A stretch of DNA of 64,000 nucleotides from Prochlorococcus marinus CUG1438. Lineage in GTDB: Bacteria; Cyanobacteriota; Cyanobacteriia; PCC-6307; Cyanobiaceae. Below, piece by piece: positions 8,273 through 16,697 of the stretch; position 1 is the stretch's first letter; each line of letters begins with the position of its first letter. Both the position numbers and the translations under genes were made by a program. The DNA is taken from contig JAEPLS010000001.1 in the NCBI GenBank assembly GCA_017644325.1, positions 310,001 through 374,000 of the forward strand, given 5' to 3'. The notes beneath the pieces were generated by a model. That model did no database searches, was not told where the DNA came from, and saw only the letters and a list, made by a program, of their open reading frames with translations.

Positions 8273-9676
8273 CTAAACATAGAGATCAGCCCTAGGATAG
8301 CCTATTCTCTTTTGTCTATCTATTTTACTCTTATAAAGAGCCTGCCAAAGTGCACTTAAAAGCAATAGTATACCAAGTCTGCCTACGAACATACCGATAA
8401 TGAGAATAAATTGACCAAAATGATTTAATTTTGCGGTTAAACCAATATCAAAACCAACTGTTGCAAATGCGGATATGCAAGTGAACAAAATTTCTAAGAA
8501 TGTGAAAGATTCTTTTTTTACAAACGTATTAGTTGTACTTAGCAACATTGCCATTAAAAGAATGAAAAGCAAAGAACCTACAGTTATCCCAACTGCCTTT
8601 AGGATGACTTTATCTGAAATTAATCTATTGCTAATAATTACATCTTTCTGACCCCTTAAAGTTGATCTAGTTGCAGCCATTAAAGCGATAAACGTCGTTG
8701 TTTTAATACCTCCTCCAGTACCTCCAGTACTTGCTCCAATAAACATCAATGTCATTAATAACAAGAGTCCTGTATCTGATATAGAGGTCAAAGAGATCGA
8801 ATAATTTGTAAAACCTGCAGTTCTTGCGCTTACTGTTTCAAAAATTGATGATAATAGCCTTTCAAATAAATTCAAGTCATTAAAAAATTGACTATTAAGT
8901 AATGATTCAGTGATAAAGAATCCAAATGATCCGAATAATATTAGAGACAAACTTGTCCTGATAACCAGTCTAGAATGAAGGCTCAATTTTTTATATGAAA
9001 GATTGTTTTTATTAGTCCAAATGTCATCAATAACACGCCATCCCAATCCGCCCATAACAATTAGAAAAACAAAGACACTATTAACCAACAAGTTTGTTCT
9101 ATAATCCTGAAGACTATTTGACCATAAAGAAAACCCTGCATTGTTATATGCAGATATACTATGGAAAATCGACGACCAAAGTCTTTCCCAATTATTTTGT
9201 ATATCTACGAATCCAAAAGAGTAAAGAATAATTGCTCCAAAAGATATTATGCAAGTTGCCGTAATAGCGATACTTTGAAAAGTTCGACCAATTCCTCCGA
9301 CTCCGAATTCATCTAGAGTCTTTCCTTTGTCTAATCTTGTTCTAAGTTTTGTACCTTTTACAACAAAACCTTGTAGAAATGTCGTGATAGCCATTAATCC
9401 TAGACCACCTGATAAAAGCATAAAAGACAAGAAAACTTGACCAAAGAAATTCAAATCATTCCCAATATCTATAATGGTTAAGCCTGTAACGGTTATAGCA
9501 GAAGTAGATGTAAAAAATGCTTCCCACAAGCCAACCTTTGAAGATGAACACAAAGGTGAACTTAAAATTAAAGTTCCAAAGAAAATAATAAACAAACCTG
9601 TAACAATAGTAAATTGAGGTACAGATAATTTTCTGTAAACATCTTTAAATTTATAAACATTACTTTTGAATTTCAC
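8273..9676 (-). CDS. KtrB/TrkH-type cation channel subunit
   Basis: This integral membrane K+ (or Na+-dependent K+) transporter subunit has four pore-loop repeats, each with a filter glycine: VTGLTIIDIG, NNAGFSLWS, RTAGFTNYS and TVGFDIGLT. All four glycines present suggests K+ selectivity. The length of 467 aa and about eight or more membrane helices fit KtrB. It is sandwiched between the DASS carrier gene (5-base gap) and the KtrA-like gene, forming one operon transcribed leftward. In Prochlorococcus this gene is often labelled a Trk-family Na+ transporter, and ion specificity is not settled by sequence. Confidence 0.9.
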   Translation of the reverse strand: MKFKSNVYKFKDVYRKLSVPQFTIVTGLFIIFFGTLILSSPLCSSSKVGLWEAFFTSTSAITVTGLTIIDIGNDLNFFGQVFLSFMLLSGGLGLMAITTFLQGFVVKGTKLRTRLDKGKTLDEFGVGGIGRTFQSIAITATCIISFGAIILYSFGFVDIQNNWERLWSSIFHSISAYNNAGFSLWSNSLQDYRTNLLVNSVFVFLIVMGGLGWRVIDDIWTNKNNLSYKKLSLHSRLVIRTSLSLILFGSFGFFITESLLNSQFFNDLNLFERLLSSIFETVSARTAGFTNYSISLTSISDTGLLLLMTLMFIGASTGGTGGGIKTTTFIALMAATRSTLRGQKDVIISNRLISDKVILKAVGITVGSLLFILLMAMLLSTTNTFVKKESFTFLEILFTCISAFATVGFDIGLTAKLNHFGQFILIIGMFVGRLGILLLLSALWQALYKSKIDRQKRIGYPRADLYV

Positions 9677-9681
9677 TTTAT

Positions 9682-11490
9682 TTATCTAAAATTTAAAATT
9701 ATTAATGCTGGTACTGTAAATGACATTATAAGTGTCAATCCAGCACCATATTTTGCAATATCAAAAAATCTATATCTTCCAGGGCCATAAACCATTAGGT
9801 TTGTTTGATAGCCCATTGGAGTCAAAAAAGATTGGCTTGCGCCGAATAAAACGAGCATTATTAAAGCCCCTGGTGAAATCCCTAAAACATCTGAAAATTC
9901 AATAGCTACAGGCAAAATCAAAGCAACCGAAGCGGCATTACTAATAAATTGGGTCAGTATGACGGTCGATACAAAAATTATGACTAGTGCAAAATACAAA
10001 GGCATCCCATTAAGCGCAAAATTGAGATTGACTGCTATTAAATCGGCTAATCCTGTTACTTGCATAGCGACACTAAAACATGATAAGGATCCCAGCAATA
10101 AAATGACATCTAAACGAATTGATTTTTGTATTTCTGCAGGTCTTAAACATCCAAAAGCAACCATTGCAATAACAGCTAAGAGAACTGAACCTACCAATGG
10201 AATATTAGTAACTGAAGGCAGAACGACCATTCCTATAGCAATTGCAATCGATATAGGTTTTTTGATCAAAAAAGGTAAATCATCATCGAATTGATCTAAA
10301 ATAAGCAAATCATTACTGGACTGTAAACCTCTTATGGAATCTAATGGTGCTTGCAATAACAAAACATCACCAGCCCTTAAAACAGCTTGTCCTAATCTCT
10401 CTTGAACAGTTTGCTGACCCCTTCTCAGGGCTAAAACTGTTGCATTATGACGTTGCCTAAATCTTAATTCTCTCAAACTAGCACCTGCCAGAGTCGAACC
10501 GGCTGGTAACAAAGCTTCAAAGGTTTTAGTACCTTCATCATCTGAGAAAACATTAGCTCCGTCGAAAGATGTTTTGTTTTCGCCTAACAGAATGGTATGT
10601 TCCTGCTGTAGCCTAAATAAATCTGCCCTCGTAACACGGATTATTAATCTATCATCCGGTTCAATCTTTCTATCAGCCAAAGGAGGAAGAATAACTTTTC
10701 CATTTCGTTGCAATTCCAGAACATCAACGTCAAATCGTCTTTGCAATCTACTATTTCTGACGGATTGTCCAACCAATTCTGAAGTAGAGGGAATAGTAAC
10801 TTCAGTAAAGTATATATTCATATCGCCATTTTTAATAAATTCCTTATCTCTTCCTCTATCTGGCAAAAGCACGTCAGAAACAAGAATCATATATGTTGTA
10901 CCTATAAGCCATACAGGAATTCCAATTGACGTCAAACTAAATAATTCCAAAGCTCCATAACCCAGTTGTTGACTAATATCACTTACAAGAAGATTTACTG
11001 AGCTACCCAATAATGTTAGGGTTCCACCTAGCAAAGTAGCAAATGAAAGAGGTAATAAAACTTTTGATGGTGATATATTTCTCCGCTCGCACCAGCCTTC
11101 AATTAAGGGTAACAAAGATGCTACTACTGGCGTATTAGGAACAATTCCAGATATTGGAGCGATCAAAAAAGCTATTAAAGAAATTAATTTCCTTGGCGTT
11201 CTAATACTTTCAGAAGAAATCAATTCTCTTACTCTGTCTAAAGCACCACTTTTAAATAATGCAGAAGAAACTGCAAACAAACCCATAAGAGTAATTAAGG
11301 ATGGACTACCAAATCCAGCTAAAGCTTTTTCAGGAGAAAGAACTCCTGTAGCTATAAAAATTCCAACACATAATAAACCAGTCAATTCTGGCGCAATAGT
11401 ATTTTTAATAAACAAAATTATTGACATTATTAAAACAACTACCGTTATAAACGCATCAAAATTATTAATAACTAATGCAATTAAATTCAT
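9682..11490 (-). CDS. DASS/SLC13-type anion:Na+ symporter with two RCK-C domains
   Basis: This 602-aa carrier has hydrophobic N- and C-terminal halves split by two TrkA-C (RCK-C) domains at about residues 225-300 and 320-400. The layout is typical of bacterial sulfate or dicarboxylate permeases of the CitT/DASS group. A helix-turn region with SNAASVALILPVA near the C-terminus matches the conserved substrate and Na+ site of the family. Substrate (sulfate, dicarboxylate or another anion) is uncertain. It is the first gene of the operon with the KtrB- and KtrA-like genes. Confidence 0.85.
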   Translation of the reverse strand: MNLIALVINNFDAFITVVVLIMSIILFIKNTIAPELTGLLCVGIFIATGVLSPEKALAGFGSPSLITLMGLFAVSSALFKSGALDRVRELISSESIRTPRKLISLIAFLIAPISGIVPNTPVVASLLPLIEGWCERRNISPSKVLLPLSFATLLGGTLTLLGSSVNLLVSDISQQLGYGALELFSLTSIGIPVWLIGTTYMILVSDVLLPDRGRDKEFIKNGDMNIYFTEVTIPSTSELVGQSVRNSRLQRRFDVDVLELQRNGKVILPPLADRKIEPDDRLIIRVTRADLFRLQQEHTILLGENKTSFDGANVFSDDEGTKTFEALLPAGSTLAGASLRELRFRQRHNATVLALRRGQQTVQERLGQAVLRAGDVLLLQAPLDSIRGLQSSNDLLILDQFDDDLPFLIKKPISIAIAIGMVVLPSVTNIPLVGSVLLAVIAMVAFGCLRPAEIQKSIRLDVILLLGSLSCFSVAMQVTGLADLIAVNLNFALNGMPLYFALVIIFVSTVILTQFISNAASVALILPVAIEFSDVLGISPGALIMLVLFGASQSFLTPMGYQTNLMVYGPGRYRFFDIAKYGAGLTLIMSFTVPALIILNFR

Positions 11491-11549
11491 ACGAAACTTA
11501 TTTAACTCAATATACCCAAAAACAATATTTCAAAAAAGTTTAATTGAAA

Positions 11550-12734
11550 TTATTTTTTTTTAAGAAACTTTTTAAAAATAGAATTTTTTTGGAATATCCA
11601 TGAAGATGCAGATTTCAAGCTTTCATTAACATCAGGCAACTTAGAAGCATATATAAGTCTTCTTGCCTCAAATGCCAATTTCCCAGATAAAGTGACCCCA
11701 AGCCCAGAAATTGAAGCTTCTCCTATTCCTAAGCTAATCATTTCACCATTGTCTTTAAATTCAAAGGGTAAAAGATCCTTTTCTTGAATTAAAAGTTCTA
11801 AATTATTAGCCAGATGGGTTGCTTCCTGCATGGCGACCTGTGCAGTTATAGGTAAATCCTCCATTCCTTCAATAACCGAGACATCACCAATAGCAAAACA
11901 GTTTTTATATTTTTCTATTTGCAAATTATTATTAACTAAAATGCGGCCAAATTTTATTGTAATTTGGTCAGTTTCTAAGTAAGACAAATTAGGTTTAACG
12001 CCTGCTGTCCAAATAACAATATCTTTATCCAAGGAAGTTATTCCAGCCTCACTAGAAATAGTAATCTTAGTTTCTGAGACTTCTTTAACTGTGGAATTCA
12101 AAAGAACGTTGATTTTTCTTTTTTCTAATGCCTTCTCTGCTTGTTCTCTATTAAAAATTTTGTTTTTATTGAGGATTTCGTTTGATTTTTCTATTACATT
12201 AATATCGAATTGGTAATTAAATATATCTTTAATTTTGCATGCCAACTCAATACCAGAGGGACCACCTCCAACTATAAATAACTTTTTATGCAACGCAGTA
12301 TCTTGTGATTTTTTTAAAAAAGAATTTAATTTATTTAAATCGTGAACATCATTAAAAAAATAACAATTTTCATCTACACCTTTTATAAACAAATTGTTTG
12401 GAATAGATCCTGTACAGATAACGAGATATTGATAACTGAATTTTAATTGATCACTAAATTCAAGAATATTTTCTTTGAAGGAAATCTTGGTTAAACAATT
12501 TCTTAAAAAAGTTATACCCGCATCAGAAAAAATATTTGCAAATTTTGGGGTGGCTTCCCAACTTCTTATCTCTTTACTTAAAACTTCGTACATCAAAGGT
12601 TTAAATATAAAGTTAGTTTCAGAATCAACCACAAGAATCGGTAAAGAAGGATTAAGATTCTTTAAATTCAAAGCAAATGTCATACCTGCGAAACCTGCTC
12701 CAACTATTACTATTGGTTTTTTTATTGATTTCAT
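11550..12734 (-). CDS. Type II NAD(P)H dehydrogenase (NDH-2)
   Basis: This is a single-subunit, non-proton-pumping NAD(P)H:quinone oxidoreductase of the FAD pyridine-nucleotide disulfide fold. The FAD-binding motif VGAGFAGMTFAL is at residues 11-22. A second nucleotide-binding GGGPSGIELACK lies near residue 155, and the FAD-contacting CFAIGDVSV lies near residue 285. The length of 394 aa is close to cyanobacterial NDH-2. Membrane association is expected from the family. It lies 59 bases upstream of the DASS gene on the same strand; co-transcription is possible but not certain. Confidence 0.85.
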   Translation of the reverse strand: MKSIKKPIVIVGAGFAGMTFALNLKNLNPSLPILVVDSETNFIFKPLMYEVLSKEIRSWEATPKFANIFSDAGITFLRNCLTKISFKENILEFSDQLKFSYQYLVICTGSIPNNLFIKGVDENCYFFNDVHDLNKLNSFLKKSQDTALHKKLFIVGGGPSGIELACKIKDIFNYQFDINVIEKSNEILNKNKIFNREQAEKALEKRKINVLLNSTVKEVSETKITISSEAGITSLDKDIVIWTAGVKPNLSYLETDQITIKFGRILVNNNLQIEKYKNCFAIGDVSVIEGMEDLPITAQVAMQEATHLANNLELLIQEKDLLPFEFKDNGEMISLGIGEASISGLGVTLSGKLAFEARRLIYASKLPDVNESLKSASSWIFQKNSIFKKFLKKK

Positions 12735-12829
12735 TAGAGAAATATTGTTATGCGTAAATGTATTATTAAACTATACGAATAATTTTTAAATTGAGCGAAA
12801 TAAAATTAAACTCATAATCAAACTGAAGA

Positions 12830-13552
12830 ATGATTGAAAAAATTCACAAAGATATTCAAACTAACTTGAGGGAATATAATCAAGATCTTGTAGATATGAA
12901 GCCTCAAGGAATGCTTACATGGGGTTATGAAAAGTTTGATAAACAATTTGCTATTACAACAAGTTTTGGTATACAGTCATCAGTCCTTTTAGATATGGTC
13001 AGCAAATTATCTCTACAAAAAAAAATCAAAATATTTTGGATAGATACAGGTTACCTTCCTCCAGAAACATACCATTATGCTGAAAAGCTTATTGATAATT
13101 TATCCTTAGAAGTTGAAGTTCTGCAAAGTGAATTATCTCCAGCAAGAATGGAGGCCAAATACGGAAAACTTTGGGAAACAAAAAAAGAGAGTGATTTAGA
13201 TAAGTATCATGAATTGAGAAAGATAAAACCTTTAGAAAATGGTCTAGAAAAATATGATATTGCCTGCTGGGCAAGCGGTGTTAGATCAAGTCAAACAGAA
13301 AATAGAAACAAAATGAAATTTTTAGATGCAATTCGTCAAAGACTTTCCCTGAGACCTTTATTAAATTGGACAAATAAAGATATTTTTTATTATATGGAAG
13401 AGAATAATTTACCTGCCCATCCACTTTTTGTCAAAGGTTATTCTTCTGTAGGAGATTGGCATTCAAGCAGTCCTGATGGTTTTGAAACAAAGGGCAGAGA
13501 TACAAGATTTGGAGGAATTAAACAAGAATGTGGAATTCACACTAATAATTAA
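12830..13552 (+). CDS. cysH: Phosphoadenylyl-sulfate (PAPS) reductase
   Basis: This enzyme reduces PAPS to sulfite in assimilatory sulfate reduction. Visible features are the nucleotide-binding TTSFGIQSSVLLDM, the WIDTGYLPPETY segment, the ACWASGVRSSQTENR region, and the catalytic Cys in the C-terminal ECGIH. The paired Cys motifs that bind the Fe-S cluster of APS reductases are absent, so PAPS is the likely substrate, reduced with thioredoxin. The length of 240 aa is normal. It is divergent from the NDH-2 gene and 15 bases upstream of the pantothenate kinase gene. Confidence 0.92.
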   Translation: MIEKIHKDIQTNLREYNQDLVDMKPQGMLTWGYEKFDKQFAITTSFGIQSSVLLDMVSKLSLQKKIKIFWIDTGYLPPETYHYAEKLIDNLSLEVEVLQSELSPARMEAKYGKLWETKKESDLDKYHELRKIKPLENGLEKYDIACWASGVRSSQTENRNKMKFLDAIRQRLSLRPLLNWTNKDIFYYMEENNLPAHPLFVKGYSSVGDWHSSSPDGFETKGRDTRFGGIKQECGIHTNN

Positions 13553-13567
13553 ATTGATCATAAAACA

Positions 13568-14263
13568 ATGGTCTCAGATATAAATTTTTTATTAGTAGGC
13601 AATAGTAGGCTTCATTGGGCTCAATATTCTAAAAATCAATCTAAATTCTTCCATACCAAAAAAGAGCAAAAAGTTCCCGAAAATATAGATCTTGATCAAT
13701 TAATTTGGGCTTCTGTAGGAAAACTTCCAAATTTTTTGCTGAGAAAAGAAAATGAAATAAAAACTAAAGATATCCAATTATCAAATCTTCCTGATTATTT
13801 TGGAGTTGATAGAGCTCTTGCCTGTATTGCCGCTTTTAAAATTATTGAAAACCCTTTCAAAAAAGATCTGCTAATTGCAGATTTTGGAACAATATTATCA
13901 ATAACAAAATTGAGTTCAAATGGATCAGTTATCGGAGGTCAACTTCTTCCAGGTTTTCTAACACAATTAAAATCAATGGAACTAAATACAAAAAATCTTA
14001 AAGTACCCAAAAAATATGATATGCCTGTCAAGGATTTTTTAATTAATACAGAAGAAGCAATCTTAAAAGGAGTAATGAACTCTCTTACTGGTGTGATTAA
14101 TAGTTTATTTAATCCCGAAAAGGATATTTTAATAATTTGTGGGGGAGATTCTAAATTAATCACAAAATCTCTAAAGACTCAAAAAGAAAATATTATCAAT
14201 GCTCCTAATTTAGTTATGGAGGGGATGATTATTCACCACATGTCCATACAAAAATTAGCTTAA
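13568..14263 (+). CDS. coaX: Type III pantothenate kinase (CoaX-like)
   Basis: CoaX phosphorylates pantothenate, the first step of CoA synthesis. The ASKHA-fold phosphate motifs are recognisable but divergent: VGNSRLHW near residue 10 (normally DxGNT), GVDRALACIAAF near 77-88, and the second phosphate motif IADFGTILSITK near 100 (normally DxGTA). GGQLLPGF follows. The length of 231 aa is slightly short. It probably shares a transcript with cysH. Its 3' end overlaps the convergent bcp gene by 9 bases. The window also holds coaE, a later step of the same pathway. Confidence 0.75.
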   Translation: MVSDINFLLVGNSRLHWAQYSKNQSKFFHTKKEQKVPENIDLDQLIWASVGKLPNFLLRKENEIKTKDIQLSNLPDYFGVDRALACIAAFKIIENPFKKDLLIADFGTILSITKLSSNGSVIGGQLLPGFLTQLKSMELNTKNLKVPKKYDMPVKDFLINTEEAILKGVMNSLTGVINSLFNPEKDILIICGGDSKLITKSLKTQKENIINAPNLVMEGMIIHHMSIQKLA

Positions 14264-14722
14264 ACCAAGATCTGCAATTATATGATCAGCCATTATTGCT
14301 GCTTTTACCTTTAAGTAAATTTTTTCGATGTTACCTTCAGTATCAATTAAAAAAGTATTTCTCATCATTCCCATATATTCTTTTCCCATGAATTTTTTCA
14401 GTCCATAGCTATCGTAATCAGAAGAAACTTTGAAAGGTTCAGGATCAGTTAAAAGAATAAAAGGTAAATTAAATTTTTCGATAAACTTCTGATGAGAGGA
14501 TGCATTATCTTTACTAATACCAAGCACAACAATATTATTTTTTTGGAGTAAATCCCAATTCTCTTTAAAATTGCATGCTTCTTTAGTACATCCTGGAGTA
14601 TTATCTTTTGGATAAAAATATAGTATTATTCTTTTACCTTTAAAATCACTAAGAGAAACTTCTTTCTCGAAAGAATCTTTTAATTTAAATTCTGGTGCTT
14701 TGTCGCCAACCTTAAGAGCCAT
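14255..14722 (-). CDS. bcp: Bcp/PrxQ-type thioredoxin-dependent peroxiredoxin
   Basis: This peroxiredoxin reduces H2O2 and organic hydroperoxides. The peroxidatic Cys lies in NTPGCTKEACNF and a resolving Cys sits five residues later, the atypical 2-Cys PrxQ pattern. GDKAPEF at the start and the fold-typical YFYPKDNTPGC agree. The start ATG at 14722 (MALKVGDKAPEF) is chosen over an upstream ATG at 14758 because the family starts here. The protein is 155 aa. The start codon shares one base with the TTG of the divergent phosphopantetheinyl transferase gene. Confidence 0.92.
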   Translation of the reverse strand: MALKVGDKAPEFKLKDSFEKEVSLSDFKGKRIILYFYPKDNTPGCTKEACNFKENWDLLQKNNIVVLGISKDNASSHQKFIEKFNLPFILLTDPEPFKVSSDYDSYGLKKFMGKEYMGMMRNTFLIDTEGNIEKIYLKVKAAIMADHIIADLGLS

Positions 14723-15378
14723 TGAAATTATTAAATGAGTATGAATATAAAATACCAAAAATTTGGTTTTATGAGATTAAAGGTGTGCAAGATGTCGCAA
14801 CTATAGAAGAAATTAAAACTGCAAAAAACCTAACAAATTCAAGATCAAAGATTTTCCTAGAAACAAGAGCTTATTTGCGCCAGTCACTTTCAACACTTTT
14901 TGATTTAGACCCCCTAGAAATTCGAATTAATGCTCAACCTGGAGAACCTCCAAGTTTACCCTCTGGCATGGGAAATATCAGTTTAAGTCATTGTAAAGAT
15001 GCGATTACTATAGTCTGGCATAAAGGCAAAATAGGTATTGATATTGAGAGAACAGATAGAGATTTTAACCATATAAAATTTGCAAAAAAATATTTTTTTC
15101 ATACTAATAAATCAAACCATAATAATGATTTAACAAAAAATATGATATTAAATCAATGGTGTGCTGTTGAAGCGGCTATAAAATGGGATCAAGGAAAGTT
15201 ATCTAGAGACATAAACCATTGGGAATATTTTGAAAAGCCTAAAAAATTAATTCATAAGAAGAAAAGTATACATTTAAATTATTCACATATTAACTTCCAT
15301 AATTGGACTATCGCTTTAGCCTACGAAGAAAGAACTTCTTTTAATCCTGAGATTATTTGTTGTTCGAAAAATTTTTAA
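14722..15378 (+). CDS. 4'-phosphopantetheinyl transferase (Sfp/HetI-like)
   Basis: This enzyme transfers phosphopantetheine from CoA to acyl carrier proteins. The Mg- and CoA-binding motif GIDIERTDRDF lies near residues 98-108, and the second motif WCAVEAAIKW near residues 147-156 has Glu and Lys at the expected catalytic positions. LSHCKDA earlier matches the substrate-binding segment. The length of 218 aa is normal. The only plausible start is TTG at 14722, with AAGAG four bases upstream. This is the likely activator of fatty-acid ACP because picocyanobacteria have few other targets. Confidence 0.82.
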   Translation: MKLLNEYEYKIPKIWFYEIKGVQDVATIEEIKTAKNLTNSRSKIFLETRAYLRQSLSTLFDLDPLEIRINAQPGEPPSLPSGMGNISLSHCKDAITIVWHKGKIGIDIERTDRDFNHIKFAKKYFFHTNKSNHNNDLTKNMILNQWCAVEAAIKWDQGKLSRDINHWEYFEKPKKLIHKKKSIHLNYSHINFHNWTIALAYEERTSFNPEIICCSKNF

Positions 15379-16664
15379 TTCTCTTTTCTTCTAAGCAGTT
15401 CTTCATATTTAGTTTTTTCCCATCCATTATTATTTGGTTCCCATATTTTTAAACCTCTTAAAGATTTAGGAAGATATTCTTGTAAGACCCAATTACCTGG
15501 ATAATTATGAGGATTTACATAACTATTAGAATTATTTTTTAAATGAAGTGGAACATCAAAAGCATCGGTAGATTTGATTGTTTCTATTGCTTTAAAAATA
15601 CTTTTCGTACTATTACTTTTTGGAGAAATAGCTAAATATAAGGAAGCCTGCGTTAAAAAATATAATCCTTCTGGAAAACCAACTCTATCAAAAGAATCAC
15701 AACAGGATTTTACGACTACTATGGCATTAGGATCAGCTATTCCAATATCTTCACTGGCAGATATAAGCAATCTTCTAAAAATAAAATTAGGATCTTCACC
15801 AACCTCCAGCATATTCGCAAGCCAGAATAAAGTTGCATCTGGATCGGAACCTCTTATGGATTTGATAAAAGCACTTATTACATCGTAGTGATTTTGACCA
15901 TTTTTATCATAAACAATATTTTTCTTTTGTAGTGCATCCTCTGCTATTGAAAGATTAATATTGATTTCTTTAGCATCATTTTCAGCAGTTGTTTCTATGG
16001 CCATCTCTAGCGCATTGATTAATGTCCTTGCATCTCCGCCAGAAAATTTAATTAAATGACTTATAGCATCTTGAGTTAAATAAACTTTTCTTGAATCTTT
16101 TTGTTTTAAATAGTGAGTAATGACTTTTTGTATTATTTTCTTCAAATCATTTTCTGCTAAAGGAAGTAATGTGAAAATACGAGACCTGCTAACAAGCGCT
16201 TTATTAACAGCAAAGAAAGGGTTTTCAGTTGTAGCACCAATAAAAGTTATAGTTCCATTTTCTATTGAAGGTAATAAAGCATCTTGCTGAACTGATGTAA
16301 ATCTATGCACCTCATCGATAAATAAAATTGTTTTTCTTTTTGAATTTATAAATCTATCTTTTGCATTAGCGATTTCGTTTCTTAATTCTTTAACACTTGA
16401 TAATACTGCATTTAACTTAATTAATTTTGACCGCGTATTAAAAGAAATAATTTCAATTAGAGTAGTTTTTCCAACGCCAGGAGGACCCGAAAAAATAAAA
16501 TTACTAATCTTATCCTTTAATATTGCACTTCTTAAAAGCGAATTCTCATTCAGGATTGGTTGTTGACCAAAAAAATCTTCCAAATTCTTTGGTCTTAATT
16601 TATCTGCCAAAGGTGCATTGTTTTCTATTTGAGAATAATTAGTAAATAAATTTTCTGAATGCAT
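15375..16664 (-). CDS. rarA: Replication-associated recombination ATPase (RarA/MgsA)
   Basis: This AAA+ ATPase is related to clamp-loader subunits and acts at stalled replication forks. The N-terminal LADKLRPKNLEDFFGQ is diagnostic. Walker A reads GPPGVGKTTL, Walker B ILFIDEVHRF, and sensor 1 is in GATTENPFFAVN. The C-terminal tetramerisation region near residues 255-425 includes SAFIKSIRGSDPDATLFWLA. The length of 429 aa is normal. It lies 33 bases downstream of pgm on the same strand and overlaps the phosphopantetheinyl transferase stop by 4 bases. Confidence 0.93.
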   Translation of the reverse strand: MHSENLFTNYSQIENNAPLADKLRPKNLEDFFGQQPILNENSLLRSAILKDKISNFIFSGPPGVGKTTLIEIISFNTRSKLIKLNAVLSSVKELRNEIANAKDRFINSKRKTILFIDEVHRFTSVQQDALLPSIENGTITFIGATTENPFFAVNKALVSRSRIFTLLPLAENDLKKIIQKVITHYLKQKDSRKVYLTQDAISHLIKFSGGDARTLINALEMAIETTAENDAKEININLSIAEDALQKKNIVYDKNGQNHYDVISAFIKSIRGSDPDATLFWLANMLEVGEDPNFIFRRLLISASEDIGIADPNAIVVVKSCCDSFDRVGFPEGLYFLTQASLYLAISPKSNSTKSIFKAIETIKSTDAFDVPLHLKNNSNSYVNPHNYPGNWVLQEYLPKSLRGLKIWEPNNNGWEKTKYEELLRRKEN

Positions 16665-16697
16665 ATAAGTAAAATCAAAAAATCATTACTTTCAATT

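Noticed and set aside
7886-8359. 157-aa plus-strand frame over the KtrA- and KtrB-like genes
   Set aside because: It lies antisense to clear coding sequence, has Ser/Thr/Ile/Asn-rich shadow composition and no recognisable motif.
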